From contig BOKF01000020.1 of NCBI GenBank assembly GCA_016860845.1, positions 1 through 64,000 on the forward strand: a stretch of DNA of 64,000 nt, read 5' to 3'. Shown in pieces: positions 8,345 through 16,095 of this stretch (position 1 is its first letter; the number at the start of each line of letters is the position of its first letter). The notes under the pieces are model-generated. The model did no database searches. It was not told where the DNA came from and saw only the letters and a program-made list of their open reading frames with translations. A program made the position numbers and the translations under genes. Origin of the DNA: Chloroflexota bacterium (GTDB taxonomy: Bacteria; Chloroflexota; Anaerolineae; 4572-78; J111).

Positions 8345-9016
8345 TTATGGTCTCGACTTTCTGGGCCAAAGAAAAGATGTTTTCGCCTTGTACGTTCTAT
8401 AAGCCTCGCCAAATCGAATCTCCAATTCTCGCTCCTCATACACCTTGAGAAACACTATCAGCGCCGGGGCAACTAAGATCACTACCCAAACCACAAACAA
8501 CGTTGACTGCAACCATAAACCCACCGCTACCAGCCAGGCCAGCGTGGCCAAGACCATCGGATTCCGCGTCCAGGAATACAACCAATCTGTCGCTAACCGG
8601 CGACTGAGCGCTATGGCAAATGGCGCCCCTAATCCTCGCAGGGCTAGATTGGCCACCGCGAGGAGCGCGATAACTCCTGTAATATAGACCAGGACTATTC
8701 CAAGACTGTGTGGGATCGGAATGACTAATCCCCGCCAGGTGTCACCCGTTTGGATCGCTTTAATGATAGCGGTCCCGAATAACACCATCAAGATGGCATG
8801 GACAGCGGTGGTCACCCAAGCGACTTGGGCCATCGTGGGCTTCATATCGAGCAGTCTGCGCCCTATCCAGACCGTCGGGAAAATCACCAGCAGAGTCCCG
8901 ACAATACATAGGAGATTCACGAGAGGCGAAAACGATTGCTGAAGTAGCCACCACCAAAAGGCCAGGGTCAAGGCAAAGGCTATAATTCGGATCAGGGTTA
9001 GGGTAGTTTGACGCAT
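8345..9016 (-). CDS. Integral membrane methyltransferase, ICMT/PEMT-like
   Basis: Six or so hydrophobic segments and the C-terminal signature of isoprenylcysteine carboxyl methyltransferase-like proteins: WLYSWTRNPMVLATLAWL followed by YEERELEIRFGEAYRTYKA. In bacteria these act on unknown small molecules or lipids with SAM. 223 residues. Forms a minus-strand run with the DinB gene 39 bp upstream. A second gene of the same fold lies at 10209-10829. Confidence 0.8.
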   Translation of the reverse strand: MRQTTLTLIRIIAFALTLAFWWWLLQQSFSPLVNLLCIVGTLLVIFPTVWIGRRLLDMKPTMAQVAWVTTAVHAILMVLFGTAIIKAIQTGDTWRGLVIPIPHSLGIVLVYITGVIALLAVANLALRGLGAPFAIALSRRLATDWLYSWTRNPMVLATLAWLVAVGLWLQSTLFVVWVVILVAPALIVFLKVYEERELEIRFGEAYRTYKAKTSFLWPRKSRP

Positions 9017-9055
9017 TGACGATTTGCCTCTTGAACATAAACTGACTGGAAGAGG

Positions 9056-9628
9056 TCATCTTTGAGCGCGCAAGATAGTCTTCACCACTTCAAGTTCACC
9101 CAAATGCCGGTGGATATGCCCAATGCAGGGCCGCATTAACAGGCCCCAGACCGGCTGATCGTAGAGATCGCCCACTTCTTCAATAAAGCCAGGGGTCTGA
9201 TATTCGGGAAAGGCCGACAGGCGCTGTCGCGTATCGAGGAGCTGGTCTAAATCACTTTCGCTGCTTTCTCCCAGCCACGCGAAAATTGCCTGATGCACGC
9301 TATCCGCATATTCCATGACATCCGTCCGCTGGACCCTACGCGCGATTTCATCCGCCTCGTCCAGTGAAATACCGACGCCAATCCCAAGCCGCTTCAAAGG
9401 CTGCCAATGGCTCCAGCGGTCCCCGTGTGCGACTTCAGGTATGCCCCGGATCCAGGTTTGCACAAACGTGTCTTGCGTCCGAGGGATGTGCCAGACGGTA
9501 TAGCCCAGCACATTCTGACCCGGCGCCGGGCGCATAAGCCACTCCTCATCCGTCAAATCACCGGCAATGGCATGAAAAACGGCATTGATATTGGCGAACT
9601 GTTTTTGGAGATAGGTCGTGATGTTCAT
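9056..9628 (-). CDS. DinB family protein
   Basis: Four-helix bundle of the DinB/YfiT type, usually a metal-binding thiol S-transferase or a protein of unknown role. Probable metal ligands are His in YTVWHIPRTQD and His in GHIHRHLGELE near the C-terminus. 190 residues. A further small gene starts upstream with only 24 bp between. Confidence 0.8.
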   Translation of the reverse strand: MNITTYLQKQFANINAVFHAIAGDLTDEEWLMRPAPGQNVLGYTVWHIPRTQDTFVQTWIRGIPEVAHGDRWSHWQPLKRLGIGVGISLDEADEIARRVQRTDVMEYADSVHQAIFAWLGESSESDLDQLLDTRQRLSAFPEYQTPGFIEEVGDLYDQPVWGLLMRPCIGHIHRHLGELEVVKTILRAQR

Positions 9629-9652
9629 CGTTTTTTTTGCTCCTGTTCAAGA

Positions 9653-10048
9653 TTACCGGTGGAATGACTTCTTGCTTTGGTTGCATTCATCGGCTTGATG
9701 GACAACGCCTAACTCAGCCGCAAGATTGTAATACTTCTGCGCTTCGGCTTGATTACCCAGAATCTCGTAGGCCTGCCCCAGATTCAGGTAGAGCGATGGA
9801 TAGAAGGCTTTAACCCTGCTCTCTTCGACGGCATGAGCGCGCTTCAACGCCTCCTGATTCCAGCGAAGTGTTTCCTCGGGATCGTCCTGATAGCGAGCCA
9901 CGTAATGAGCGGACACACATGCCTCAAAGTCATCCCTGGCTGCTTCCCAGGCCCGCCTAAAGAGACTGCGGGCATCTTCAATTCTCCCTTCGAATTCGGC
10001 CCGTGTCCCTGCAACACAGAGTTTTATCACCGGATTGTTGAGGTCCAT
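9653..10048 (-). CDS. Small TPR-like protein
   Basis: 131 residues, mostly alpha-helical with tetratricopeptide-like repeats: AEFEGRIEDARSLFRRAWEA, then AHYVARYQDDPEETLRWNQEA, then LYLNLGQAYEILGNQAEAQK. The last of these is a clear TPR consensus. Such proteins mediate protein contacts; no partner can be named. No signal peptide. Confidence 0.7.
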   Translation of the reverse strand: MDLNNPVIKLCVAGTRAEFEGRIEDARSLFRRAWEAARDDFEACVSAHYVARYQDDPEETLRWNQEALKRAHAVEESRVKAFYPSLYLNLGQAYEILGNQAEAQKYYNLAAELGVVHQADECNQSKKSFHR

Positions 10049-10091
10049 GCCTTACCTTTTCTTTCGCTATACAATGTTAGCCCTGTTCCAG

Positions 10092-10205
10092 CCGCCCAAC
10101 GCCGCGTCTAACCGGCGGCCTCGCAACCTTGACGAAACGACCATGCGCTCCGCTCGCCCGAAACCGTCCTGCGGGATGGGGGAGGGGTGGTAAAGAACAC
10201 CTTTT
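10092..10205. repeat. Copy A of ~100-bp direct repeat with attC-like core sites
   Basis: Begins four bases after the stop of the minus-strand gene at 10209. By eye 85-90% identical to copy B at 10860-10980 over about 100 bp. On the minus strand it ends with GTTAGAC (10106-10112) and GTTGGGC (10094-10100), both fitting the integron core GTTRRRY. Shared internal blocks include CGCAACCTTGACGAAACGACC-like and GGGATGGGGGAGGGG stretches. Confidence 0.6.
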
Positions 10206-10208
10206 AGC

Positions 10209-10829
10209 CTAATGCCCGGATGTCGTTTTCTTTCCCAACCGGCGAGGTAGATAAGGTCCGGTACGTTTCATGTAGGCGATATATTCGTCTCCGAACCGCT
10301 CGATCATCATCTGCTCTTCTTTGGGAGTACGGACCACAATGGCCCAGACAAAACCCAATATCCCGGTCAACCCAATGAACCAATTGGTCGAGATGAGAAA
10401 ATAGCCGACCCATAGTAAGACAAATGCGGTGTACATGGGATGCCGGACCCACTGATACGGCCCTTGCGTGACCAGGGTCTGATCTTTTTTGAGGGTCAGC
10501 GTGGTGCTAAAGTTTTGCCCCAGCGACCGGAGTACCCAGAAAAGGATGATGAGCGCAGCCAGCCCTACAAAGAATCCGAACCATCGCAGCCAGAACGGCA
10601 AGGGCAGGGCAGACCATTCCATCAGGGGCGGATTGATACTGTAAACCAACATGCCCGCCAGGCTGGCCCCCAACAAGAGAAAACGCGGCACAGCAATCAT
10701 CACGCCCTCAGTCGCCGTATAGAATTTATCACGGGTGATGCCGATTGACGCAAGGTTACGTCCCCACAGGATAACAAAACCAACGGCGGTAAAGATAAAA
10801 AGCACTTGAAAAGTAGTTTCGGCGTCCAC
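10209..10829 (-). CDS. Isoprenylcysteine carboxyl methyltransferase family protein
   Basis: Membrane methyltransferase with five or six hydrophobic segments and the ICMT signature GPYQWVRHPMYTAFVLL (about 130-146), then EEQMMIERFGDEYIAYMKRT and GPYLPR. 206 residues. The gene is enclosed between two same-orientation repeats, four bases before copy A and about 40 bases after copy B, an arrangement like a gene cassette. Substrate unknown. Confidence 0.85.
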   Translation of the reverse strand: MDAETTFQVLFIFTAVGFVILWGRNLASIGITRDKFYTATEGVMIAVPRFLLLGASLAGMLVYSINPPLMEWSALPLPFWLRWFGFFVGLAALIILFWVLRSLGQNFSTTLTLKKDQTLVTQGPYQWVRHPMYTAFVLLWVGYFLISTNWFIGLTGILGFVWAIVVRTPKEEQMMIERFGDEYIAYMKRTGPYLPRRLGKKTTSGH

Positions 10830-10859
10830 GATTTTCCTCCGGTCCCAATTTTATGGACC

Positions 10860-10980
10860 ACCTAACAGCGCGCCTAACCGGCGGCCACGCAACCTTGACG
10901 AAACGACCAGACGATCCGTTTGTCCGAAACCGTCCTTCGGGATGGGGGAGGGGCGTAGAGAGCACCTTTGGGGTTAGGTG
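10860..10980. repeat. Copy B of ~100-bp direct repeat with inverted ends
   Basis: Same sequence family as copy A. Its ends CACCTAAC (10859-10866) and GTTAGGTG (10973-10980) are perfect complements, and a second core GCCTAAC sits at 10872-10878. With one inserted base the complementarity extends to GGAC and GTCC outside. The rest of 10981-11080 shows no gene. Confidence 0.6.
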
Positions 10981-11080
10981 TGTCCGGTTCTGAAGCAGCA
11001 GGGTCAGCGATGGCCCCGCCGACTGTAACTTAGGCGACTATAACTCTTTCAAGCGGTATCTGTATTGGAACATCAATTCT

Positions 11081-12199
11081 CTATAGAGTCATTGGGCCTT
11101 CAGCACTAATAGAAATCTTCCGATTCCTTTCTGCTACAATTTTGATTGACACTTCATCAGTCGGAATTGAGGAACTAATCTGGAAACGCGGTTTCGTAGT
11201 ACGCCCCTCCTCATCACTTACATCTGTTCCAATATTCTTAACCGACAGTAGTGGAGGTAGCGGCAGATTGGTAGGGGATGTATGGAAGACAACATGGAAT
11301 TCCACCCAGGGCGAGAACACATTATAGGTTGGTTCAGGACCCAAAGCTAACCCTTGAAACTTGCTTCCTAGAAGTAGGCATATCCCAGTCCTGAGAAGTA
11401 CGCGGCACATCTCAGCACAAACGTCGCAGCGTTTGATGATCTCGGCTAAGTTGCCGCCACCGTGTTGAATATCAACGCGAAGGTTGCGACAGGCTTTGAA
11501 ATCCTCCAGTCCATTGGGACTGTGCTGTACGAAGAGACTTCTTACTCCCTTAACCGTAGGGGCTTCGTATACAGCTCCACATTCAGGGCAATTTCGGAGA
11601 TCGGGTATTTCCCCTAAGAGGTCAATTAGCAACTTGTTAAGACATTCCAGCCCAAGCCAGTAACAACTAAAACGCTCAAGCGCATCCTCCTCGGACAAAC
11701 CCTTTCGGTACCACCGCGTAGCCCTGTTGAGTCGTGAGGTATTTACGTTAAGTATTGCCTCGATGAGCGGTTGGAGTTTTTCATGGTCAAACGCGACGTG
11801 CCTTCTATATAATGCACCCTCCATTCGCTCGATTTGCAGATACTCGGTCGTTGATGCCCCAATTGTGGTCTCCTGACCCCACAAAAGCTCAGTGTGTCCA
11901 ACAGTCGCATTCGTCTGCAATACAAGCATAGATAGGACGAGTTGCAGTCGGTAGTGTGCGGATTCCCGTGCTTCCGTGAGATCGTTCCCAAATATCTCGA
12001 CTTCAGCATCGAACCCCTGGTGAACGATTACACCTTGTTCCAATATCTTCCGGTCACTAATGTGTACCACTGCATTGTGGATCTCTCCCGCGATCTCTGC
12101 GGGAAAGGTGTATACAACTGAGCCGACAACATCAGTATATGGTGAGGCAAGGGACACTGCACCCCCGGTAATCATGTAAGAGAAGCGGAATGTACGCAA
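11081..12199 (-). CDS. Unknown protein with HEPN-like motif
   Basis: 372 residues, not assigned to a named family. The middle part has a helical segment RATRWYRKGLSEEDALERFS with YWLGLECLNKLLID, followed by CPECGAVYE, and then LRVDIQHGGG, which fits the R-x4-H motif of HEPN RNases as seen in ApeA-like proteins. The first 130 and last 90 residues look beta-rich. The start is TTG with AGGT upstream; ATG at 12175 is possible. A role in RNA cleavage or phage defence is inference only. Confidence 0.5.
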   Translation of the reverse strand: MRTFRFSYMITGGAVSLASPYTDVVGSVVYTFPAEIAGEIHNAVVHISDRKILEQGVIVHQGFDAEVEIFGNDLTEARESAHYRLQLVLSMLVLQTNATVGHTELLWGQETTIGASTTEYLQIERMEGALYRRHVAFDHEKLQPLIEAILNVNTSRLNRATRWYRKGLSEEDALERFSCYWLGLECLNKLLIDLLGEIPDLRNCPECGAVYEAPTVKGVRSLFVQHSPNGLEDFKACRNLRVDIQHGGGNLAEIIKRCDVCAEMCRVLLRTGICLLLGSKFQGLALGPEPTYNVFSPWVEFHVVFHTSPTNLPLPPLLSVKNIGTDVSDEEGRTTKPRFQISSSIPTDEVSIKIVAERNRKISISAEGPMTL

Positions 12200-12501
12200 C
12201 TAACTTTACCTCATTATGGTGTATAATGTGCCGCCTAACTTTGAAGTGGCGGGAAACCCGGTTATTGAATTATCGAACTTCCTCATCATACCACATTTCC
12301 TGGCTGTATTCCAGTGTTATCGAGAACCCGGCCCAAAATAGCAGCCAAGGGGAATTTGCTTCCAAACTAAGGGCGGGATTAGAATGGGGCAACTTTTTTA
12401 GAAGAAAAGGTAGCAGAGTCGCAGGTAGCAAGAATTGCTGTCTGGATACTGACCTCTGACTACTGACTTCTGTCTACTTTTTTCCAGGAGGTTTTTAGCC
12501 A
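12200..12501. other. Intergenic region before the serA-like fusion
   Basis: No gene seen. GCCTAAC at 12231-12237, just upstream of the HEPN-like gene, is a further single integron-like core. A run like CTGACCTCTGACTACTGAC near 12450-12478 belongs to a dispersed repeat type. The strong ribosome site AGGAGGT at 12486-12492 serves the next gene. Confidence 0.5.
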
Positions 12502-14250
12502 ATGAAGCCTGAAAGCCGGCGCCCGCGGGTCCTGATTTGCGACGCGATTGCCGACGTGGGGATGGAGATGCTGGCCCAGCACGCCGACGTGGATGTAAAA
12601 ACGGGCCTCAAGCCCCCCGAACTGCTGGGCGTGATCGGCGACTACGAAGCGGTCGTGACCCGCAGCGCCACCCAAATTACCGCCGAGGTCATCGAGCACG
12701 GCCTGCGGCTGAAGGTCATCGGCCGGGCCGGGGCGGGCCTGGACAATATTGACGTCCTGGCCGCCCAGAACCGCGAAATCAAAGTGGTCAACTGCCCCGA
12801 CGCCAATACCATCGCCGTGGCCGAGCACACCATGGCCCTGCTGCTGGCCCTGGCCCGCGGCCTGCCCCGCGCCGATTTGAGCTTGAAACAGGGCCAGTGG
12901 GAAAAGAGCAAATTTATGGGCACCGGCCTGTCCGGCAAAACCCTGGGTATTGTCGGCTTTGGCCGCATCGGGCGTGAGGTCGCCGCCCGCGCCCAGGCGT
13001 TTGGCATGAAAGTGATTATCAACCAGCGCCGGCCGACCCCCGAGTTGAACCTGGAGGCCGGGGTCGAGCCGGTGGACCTGCTGGAACTGCTGCAAGCGTC
13101 CGATTTTGTGACGCTGCACGTCCCCTCCAAAGCCGAAACCAAAAACCTGATCGGCGCAGAGCAGTTGGCCGCGATGAAGCCGACCGCTTACCTGATCAAC
13201 ACCGCCCGTGGCACGGTGGTGGATGAGGCCGCGCTGCTGGCCGCCTTGAATGAAGGCCGGCTGGCTGGCGCGGCGCTCGACGTCTTTGCCGAAGAGCCGG
13301 CCATCAACAATGTGCTGGCCCGGCACGAGCGGGTCATCGCCACGCCCCATATCGCCGCCAGCACCGAAGATGCCCAGCGCGCCGCCGCGATTACCATCGC
13401 AGAAAAGATAATTGAATTGATTCGAGAAGTCCGCAGTGAAAACCTGTTGGGGTTGCAGGTCGTCCCCATGGACAAGGTTTTTCCCCACGAGAAAGTAGAC
13501 CAGCGCCGGGTGGATAAATTGGTGCGCCGGTTCGAGGTCGAAGGGCGGCTCGCCAACCCGCCCATCGTGGCCCAGGCCGGCGACCGCTATGTGGTGCTTG
13601 ACGGGGCGACCCGCACCGCCGCCCTCAAAGAGTTGGGCTATCCTCACGTGATCGTCCAGGTGGCCCAATCCAAAGAACAGCTTGGGCTGCACACCTGGCT
13701 GCATGCCATCCGCCAGGCCAAGCCGGCCCACCTGATCAAATTGCTGCAAGGGCTGCCCGAAATCTCCCTGATTGAGACCAGCAAGGACAAGATGCTCGAC
13801 GACATGGCCGAGCTGGGGGGCCTGTGCTACCTGCGGACCGTTGAGGGTAAGATGTTTATCATCCAGCGCAGCCAGGGCGTGAACCGCCTGGAGGCATTGA
13901 ACATCTTAACCGATGCTTATATCAACGCCTATCAGGTTGCCCGCACCCTCACGAATGATATGGCAGTTCTGCGCCACGAATTTCCCGATCTGACCGCCCT
14001 GATCGTTTTTCCCGAATATACCGTGGACCAGGTTCTGCAAATTGCCCAGGCGGGCCGGGTGCTGCCGGCCGGCATTACCCGCTTCATTATTCCGGGCCGG
14101 GTGCTCCGCCTCAACGCCGAGCTGCGCCACTTGAAATCTGACCGCTCCCTGAGCGAAAAGAATGAGTGGCTGCACCAACTGCTGATGGATAAGTTCGGCA
14201 AAAACAAAATTCGCTATTATCAGGAGCCGGTTTATCTATTAGACGAATAG
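12502..14250 (+). CDS. Phosphoglycerate dehydrogenase-type domain fused to SbnI/SerK-like serine kinase domain
   Basis: One unbroken 582-residue frame with two enzymes. Residues 1-312 are a D-2-hydroxyacid dehydrogenase like SerA: GRAGAGLDNID, NAD loop GIVGFGRIGRE, catalytic Arg in NTARGTVVDEAAL, Glu in DVFAEEP and His in TPHIAAST. The ACT regulatory domain of SerA is missing. From about 316 on the protein matches the ParB-like fold of the free-serine kinases SerK and SbnI: VVPMDKVFPHE with E330 where their catalytic Glu lies, VVLDGATRTAALKELGY, AGRVLPAGITRFIIPGRVLR and the ending YYQEPVYLLDE. The first domain would make 3-phosphohydroxypyruvate, the second O-phosphoserine from serine. MtdB follows by 62 bp. 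The domain calls are firm; kinase activity is inferred. Confidence 0.85.
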   Translation: MKPESRRPRVLICDAIADVGMEMLAQHADVDVKTGLKPPELLGVIGDYEAVVTRSATQITAEVIEHGLRLKVIGRAGAGLDNIDVLAAQNREIKVVNCPDANTIAVAEHTMALLLALARGLPRADLSLKQGQWEKSKFMGTGLSGKTLGIVGFGRIGREVAARAQAFGMKVIINQRRPTPELNLEAGVEPVDLLELLQASDFVTLHVPSKAETKNLIGAEQLAAMKPTAYLINTARGTVVDEAALLAALNEGRLAGAALDVFAEEPAINNVLARHERVIATPHIAASTEDAQRAAAITIAEKIIELIREVRSENLLGLQVVPMDKVFPHEKVDQRRVDKLVRRFEVEGRLANPPIVAQAGDRYVVLDGATRTAALKELGYPHVIVQVAQSKEQLGLHTWLHAIRQAKPAHLIKLLQGLPEISLIETSKDKMLDDMAELGGLCYLRTVEGKMFIIQRSQGVNRLEALNILTDAYINAYQVARTLTNDMAVLRHEFPDLTALIVFPEYTVDQVLQIAQAGRVLPAGITRFIIPGRVLRLNAELRHLKSDRSLSEKNEWLHQLLMDKFGKNKIRYYQEPVYLLDE

Positions 14251-14312
14251 CTGTTGCAATTGTGTCCGGCTGGTGATAGAATGGAAGCATCCCTAAGGAG
14301 AAAATATTAGCA

Positions 14313-15170
14313 ATGAAGAAACTGTTATTCCAATTCGATACCGACCCTGTCCCCAGTTCGTTTGATGGCGTCGTCGCCTATGATGGCGGCGCCGATCATC
14401 TCCTCTCGTTTCCCAATATGAACCCCGATAACGTCGAGGGCATTGTGCATGGCGCGATCTTCACCCGGGGCGGGAAAGATAAGCAAAACACCGCCATTTT
14501 TGTGGGCGGCAGCAACCTGGCTCAAGGCGAAGCACTCTTCGACGCCGTCCAACAAATTTTCTTTTCCGGTTTTCGGGTCTCGCTGATGCTGGACAGCAAC
14601 GGCTGCAATACCACGGCCTCCGCCGCAGTCGCCCGGATTACCAATCTGGGCAGCATTGCCGGTAAAAAAGCGGTTGTTTTTGCCGGGACCGGCCCGGTGG
14701 GCCAGCGCGGGGCTGTGCTGCTGGCCCAGGAAGGGGCAGCAGTCGTTCTCACCTCCCGCAAGCTGGATCGCGCCGAAGCGGCCTGCACGGCGATGGGGGA
14801 ACGGTTTGGCGTCTCTCTGACTCCTATGCAGGTGTCAGACGCCGCCTCAACCCGGGCCGCCCTGGACGGGGCGCAGATCATCCTGGCGGCCGGCGCGTCT
14901 GGCATCGAGCTGGTGCCGGAGGCGCTGTGGCGGGACAGTCCCAGCCTGGAAATCATAGCCGACATCAACACTGTGCCTCCGTTGGGTGTGGGCGGCCTGG
15001 ATATGATGGATAAGGGCGAAGTTCGCCACGATAAAAAGTGTATCGGCGGGCTGGGGATTGGCAGCCTCAAGCTGAAGGTCCATCGGGCGGCGATTGCCCG
15101 CCTGTTTGAGGCCAATAATCAGGTTTTTGACGCCGGGGAGATTTACGCCCTGGCCAAAGAGTTGGCTTAG
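14313..15170 (+). CDS. mtdB: NAD(P)-dependent methylene-tetrahydromethanopterin dehydrogenase
   Basis: Close to MtdB/MtdA of methylotrophs, oxidising methylene-H4MPT (or methylene-H4F) with NAD(P). The N-terminus MKKLLFQFDTDPVPSSFDGV, the block NTAIFVGGSNLAQGE, the Rossmann loop VVFAGTGPVGQRGAVLLAQEGA, and DINTVPPLGVGGLDMMDKG are family hallmarks. 285 residues, full length. With the serine-metabolism fusion just upstream, it points to shared handling of one-carbon units and serine. Cofactor choice (H4MPT or H4F) cannot be read here. Confidence 0.88.
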   Translation: MKKLLFQFDTDPVPSSFDGVVAYDGGADHLLSFPNMNPDNVEGIVHGAIFTRGGKDKQNTAIFVGGSNLAQGEALFDAVQQIFFSGFRVSLMLDSNGCNTTASAAVARITNLGSIAGKKAVVFAGTGPVGQRGAVLLAQEGAAVVLTSRKLDRAEAACTAMGERFGVSLTPMQVSDAASTRAALDGAQIILAAGASGIELVPEALWRDSPSLEIIADINTVPPLGVGGLDMMDKGEVRHDKKCIGGLGIGSLKLKVHRAAIARLFEANNQVFDAGEIYALAKELA

Positions 15171-15191
15171 ACCTGGATCGGCGTGACTTTT

Positions 15192-15236
15192 GCCGTCTTG
15201 TTCCCAGGCTTCGCGTCAGTTTGGGAACAAGATGGC
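15192..15236. repeat. Inverted repeat after mtdB
   Basis: GCCGTCTTGTTCCCA and TGGGAACAAGATGGC form a 15-bp stem with one G-U pair and a 15-base loop. There is no clear T run, so it is a hairpin or weak terminator rather than a standard terminator. Confidence 0.6.
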
Positions 15237-15292
15237 AAACAAGATAGCAGTCCAATTTTATTCACCCTTTTAATAGAGAAAGGAAAAAGAAA

Positions 15293-15835
15293 ATGATGAA
15301 TTACGAGCCGCTGAATGTTCTGCCGATGGATATTCAGCAAGATTGGATGGCGACGCTGCAACGGCAAACAAGCTCGCAGGCTCAGGGGCATTTTTGTTTG
15401 GTCAGTGCCCGCCGGACCAAGCCCAAGTCTTTTGAGGAGCAGCGAGTCATTGTCCTGGTCGTTGACGAGAACGGCTTTCCGATGCCCAATGTTCGGGTTG
15501 CCTTCTCCTACAGCACCGCCGACCAATATACGCTCGACCCTGACTTTCTGTGGAGCCCGCCGCCACCCAACCGCGCCTTCATCGTTCCGACCGGCGGCAG
15601 CGGGCAGATTGACCAGATCCAGGGCAGCGGGGTCAAGGAAGGGCAGCCGGGCGGCATTACCGTTTACCTCTTTGAGCCGGAGTATTCCAGCGATGTCGTT
15701 ACCGGCGCCGGCATGCTGGCCGACCACACCGGCCTGCACCTGACCTTCCAACTGCGCCGCACCGGCGTCGTGCCGTTAATGGATCGCCTGGCCAGCATCG
15801 AAGCCCGTTTGGCTGCACTCGAGGCCAGGGGGTAA
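15293..15835 (+). CDS. Unknown protein with C-terminal coiled coil
   Basis: 180 residues, no family recognised. The middle looks like a beta-sandwich (VIVLVVDENGFPMPNVRVAF, then ITVYLFEPEYSSDVVTGAGM), reminiscent of Ig-like or carboxypeptidase-regulatory domains that carry V-x-G-x-P-x-x-N-V. The last 20 residues, DRLASIEARLAALEARG, are a heptad coiled coil. GAAAGG lies before two adjacent ATG codons. No signal peptide or membrane segment. Confidence 0.65.
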   Translation: MMNYEPLNVLPMDIQQDWMATLQRQTSSQAQGHFCLVSARRTKPKSFEEQRVIVLVVDENGFPMPNVRVAFSYSTADQYTLDPDFLWSPPPPNRAFIVPTGGSGQIDQIQGSGVKEGQPGGITVYLFEPEYSSDVVTGAGMLADHTGLHLTFQLRRTGVVPLMDRLASIEARLAALEARG

Positions 15836-15884
15836 CTTCTGTTTGCCTCTGTTTTAATGCTCATAAGACCTGTCGGGTCTAGCC

Positions 15885-15901
15885 AACCTGGCAGGTTTTT
15901 T
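15885..15901 (+). terminator. Short terminator hairpin
   Basis: AACCT GGC AGGTT followed by TTTT ends the transcript of the unknown gene. A second small hairpin AGACC/GGTCT lies just upstream. Confidence 0.6.
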
Positions 15902-15917
15902 GATTTGACTGAATGTC

Positions 15918-15994
15918 ACGGATTTGAATCCGTAACAGGTCATTGATGGACCTAAGCCCGCTGGCGAGTTGGTTACGGATATTTATCCGTAACC
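15918..15994. repeat. Paired small palindromes
   Basis: ACGGATTTGAATCCGT (15918-15933) and GGTTACGGAT/ATCCGTAACC (15971-15994) are two palindromes sharing the ACGGAT/ATCCGT arms, with AGGTC/GACCT between them. Dispersed repeat type; no gene in 15836-16095. Confidence 0.6.
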
Positions 15995-16095
15995 AGCATT
16001 AATAATTGTTCCTCTGCCCTCGGCTGATTGTCATATTCTCTGGACTGCATTATAATTTCTCCCCACCCAGTTGTCTCTAAAAAAGGAAAGTAAGG

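Noticed and set aside
10204..12199. Transposon with terminal repeats around the methyltransferase gene
   Set aside because: The repeats are direct rather than inverted with respect to each other and there is no transposase or clear target duplication.
12460..13749. 429-codon minus-strand frame opposite the serA-kinase fusion
   Set aside because: Antisense shadow; the plus strand has full catalytic motifs.
15192..15236. Riboswitch or standard terminator after mtdB
   Set aside because: Only a simple stem is visible, with no T run and no known aptamer core.
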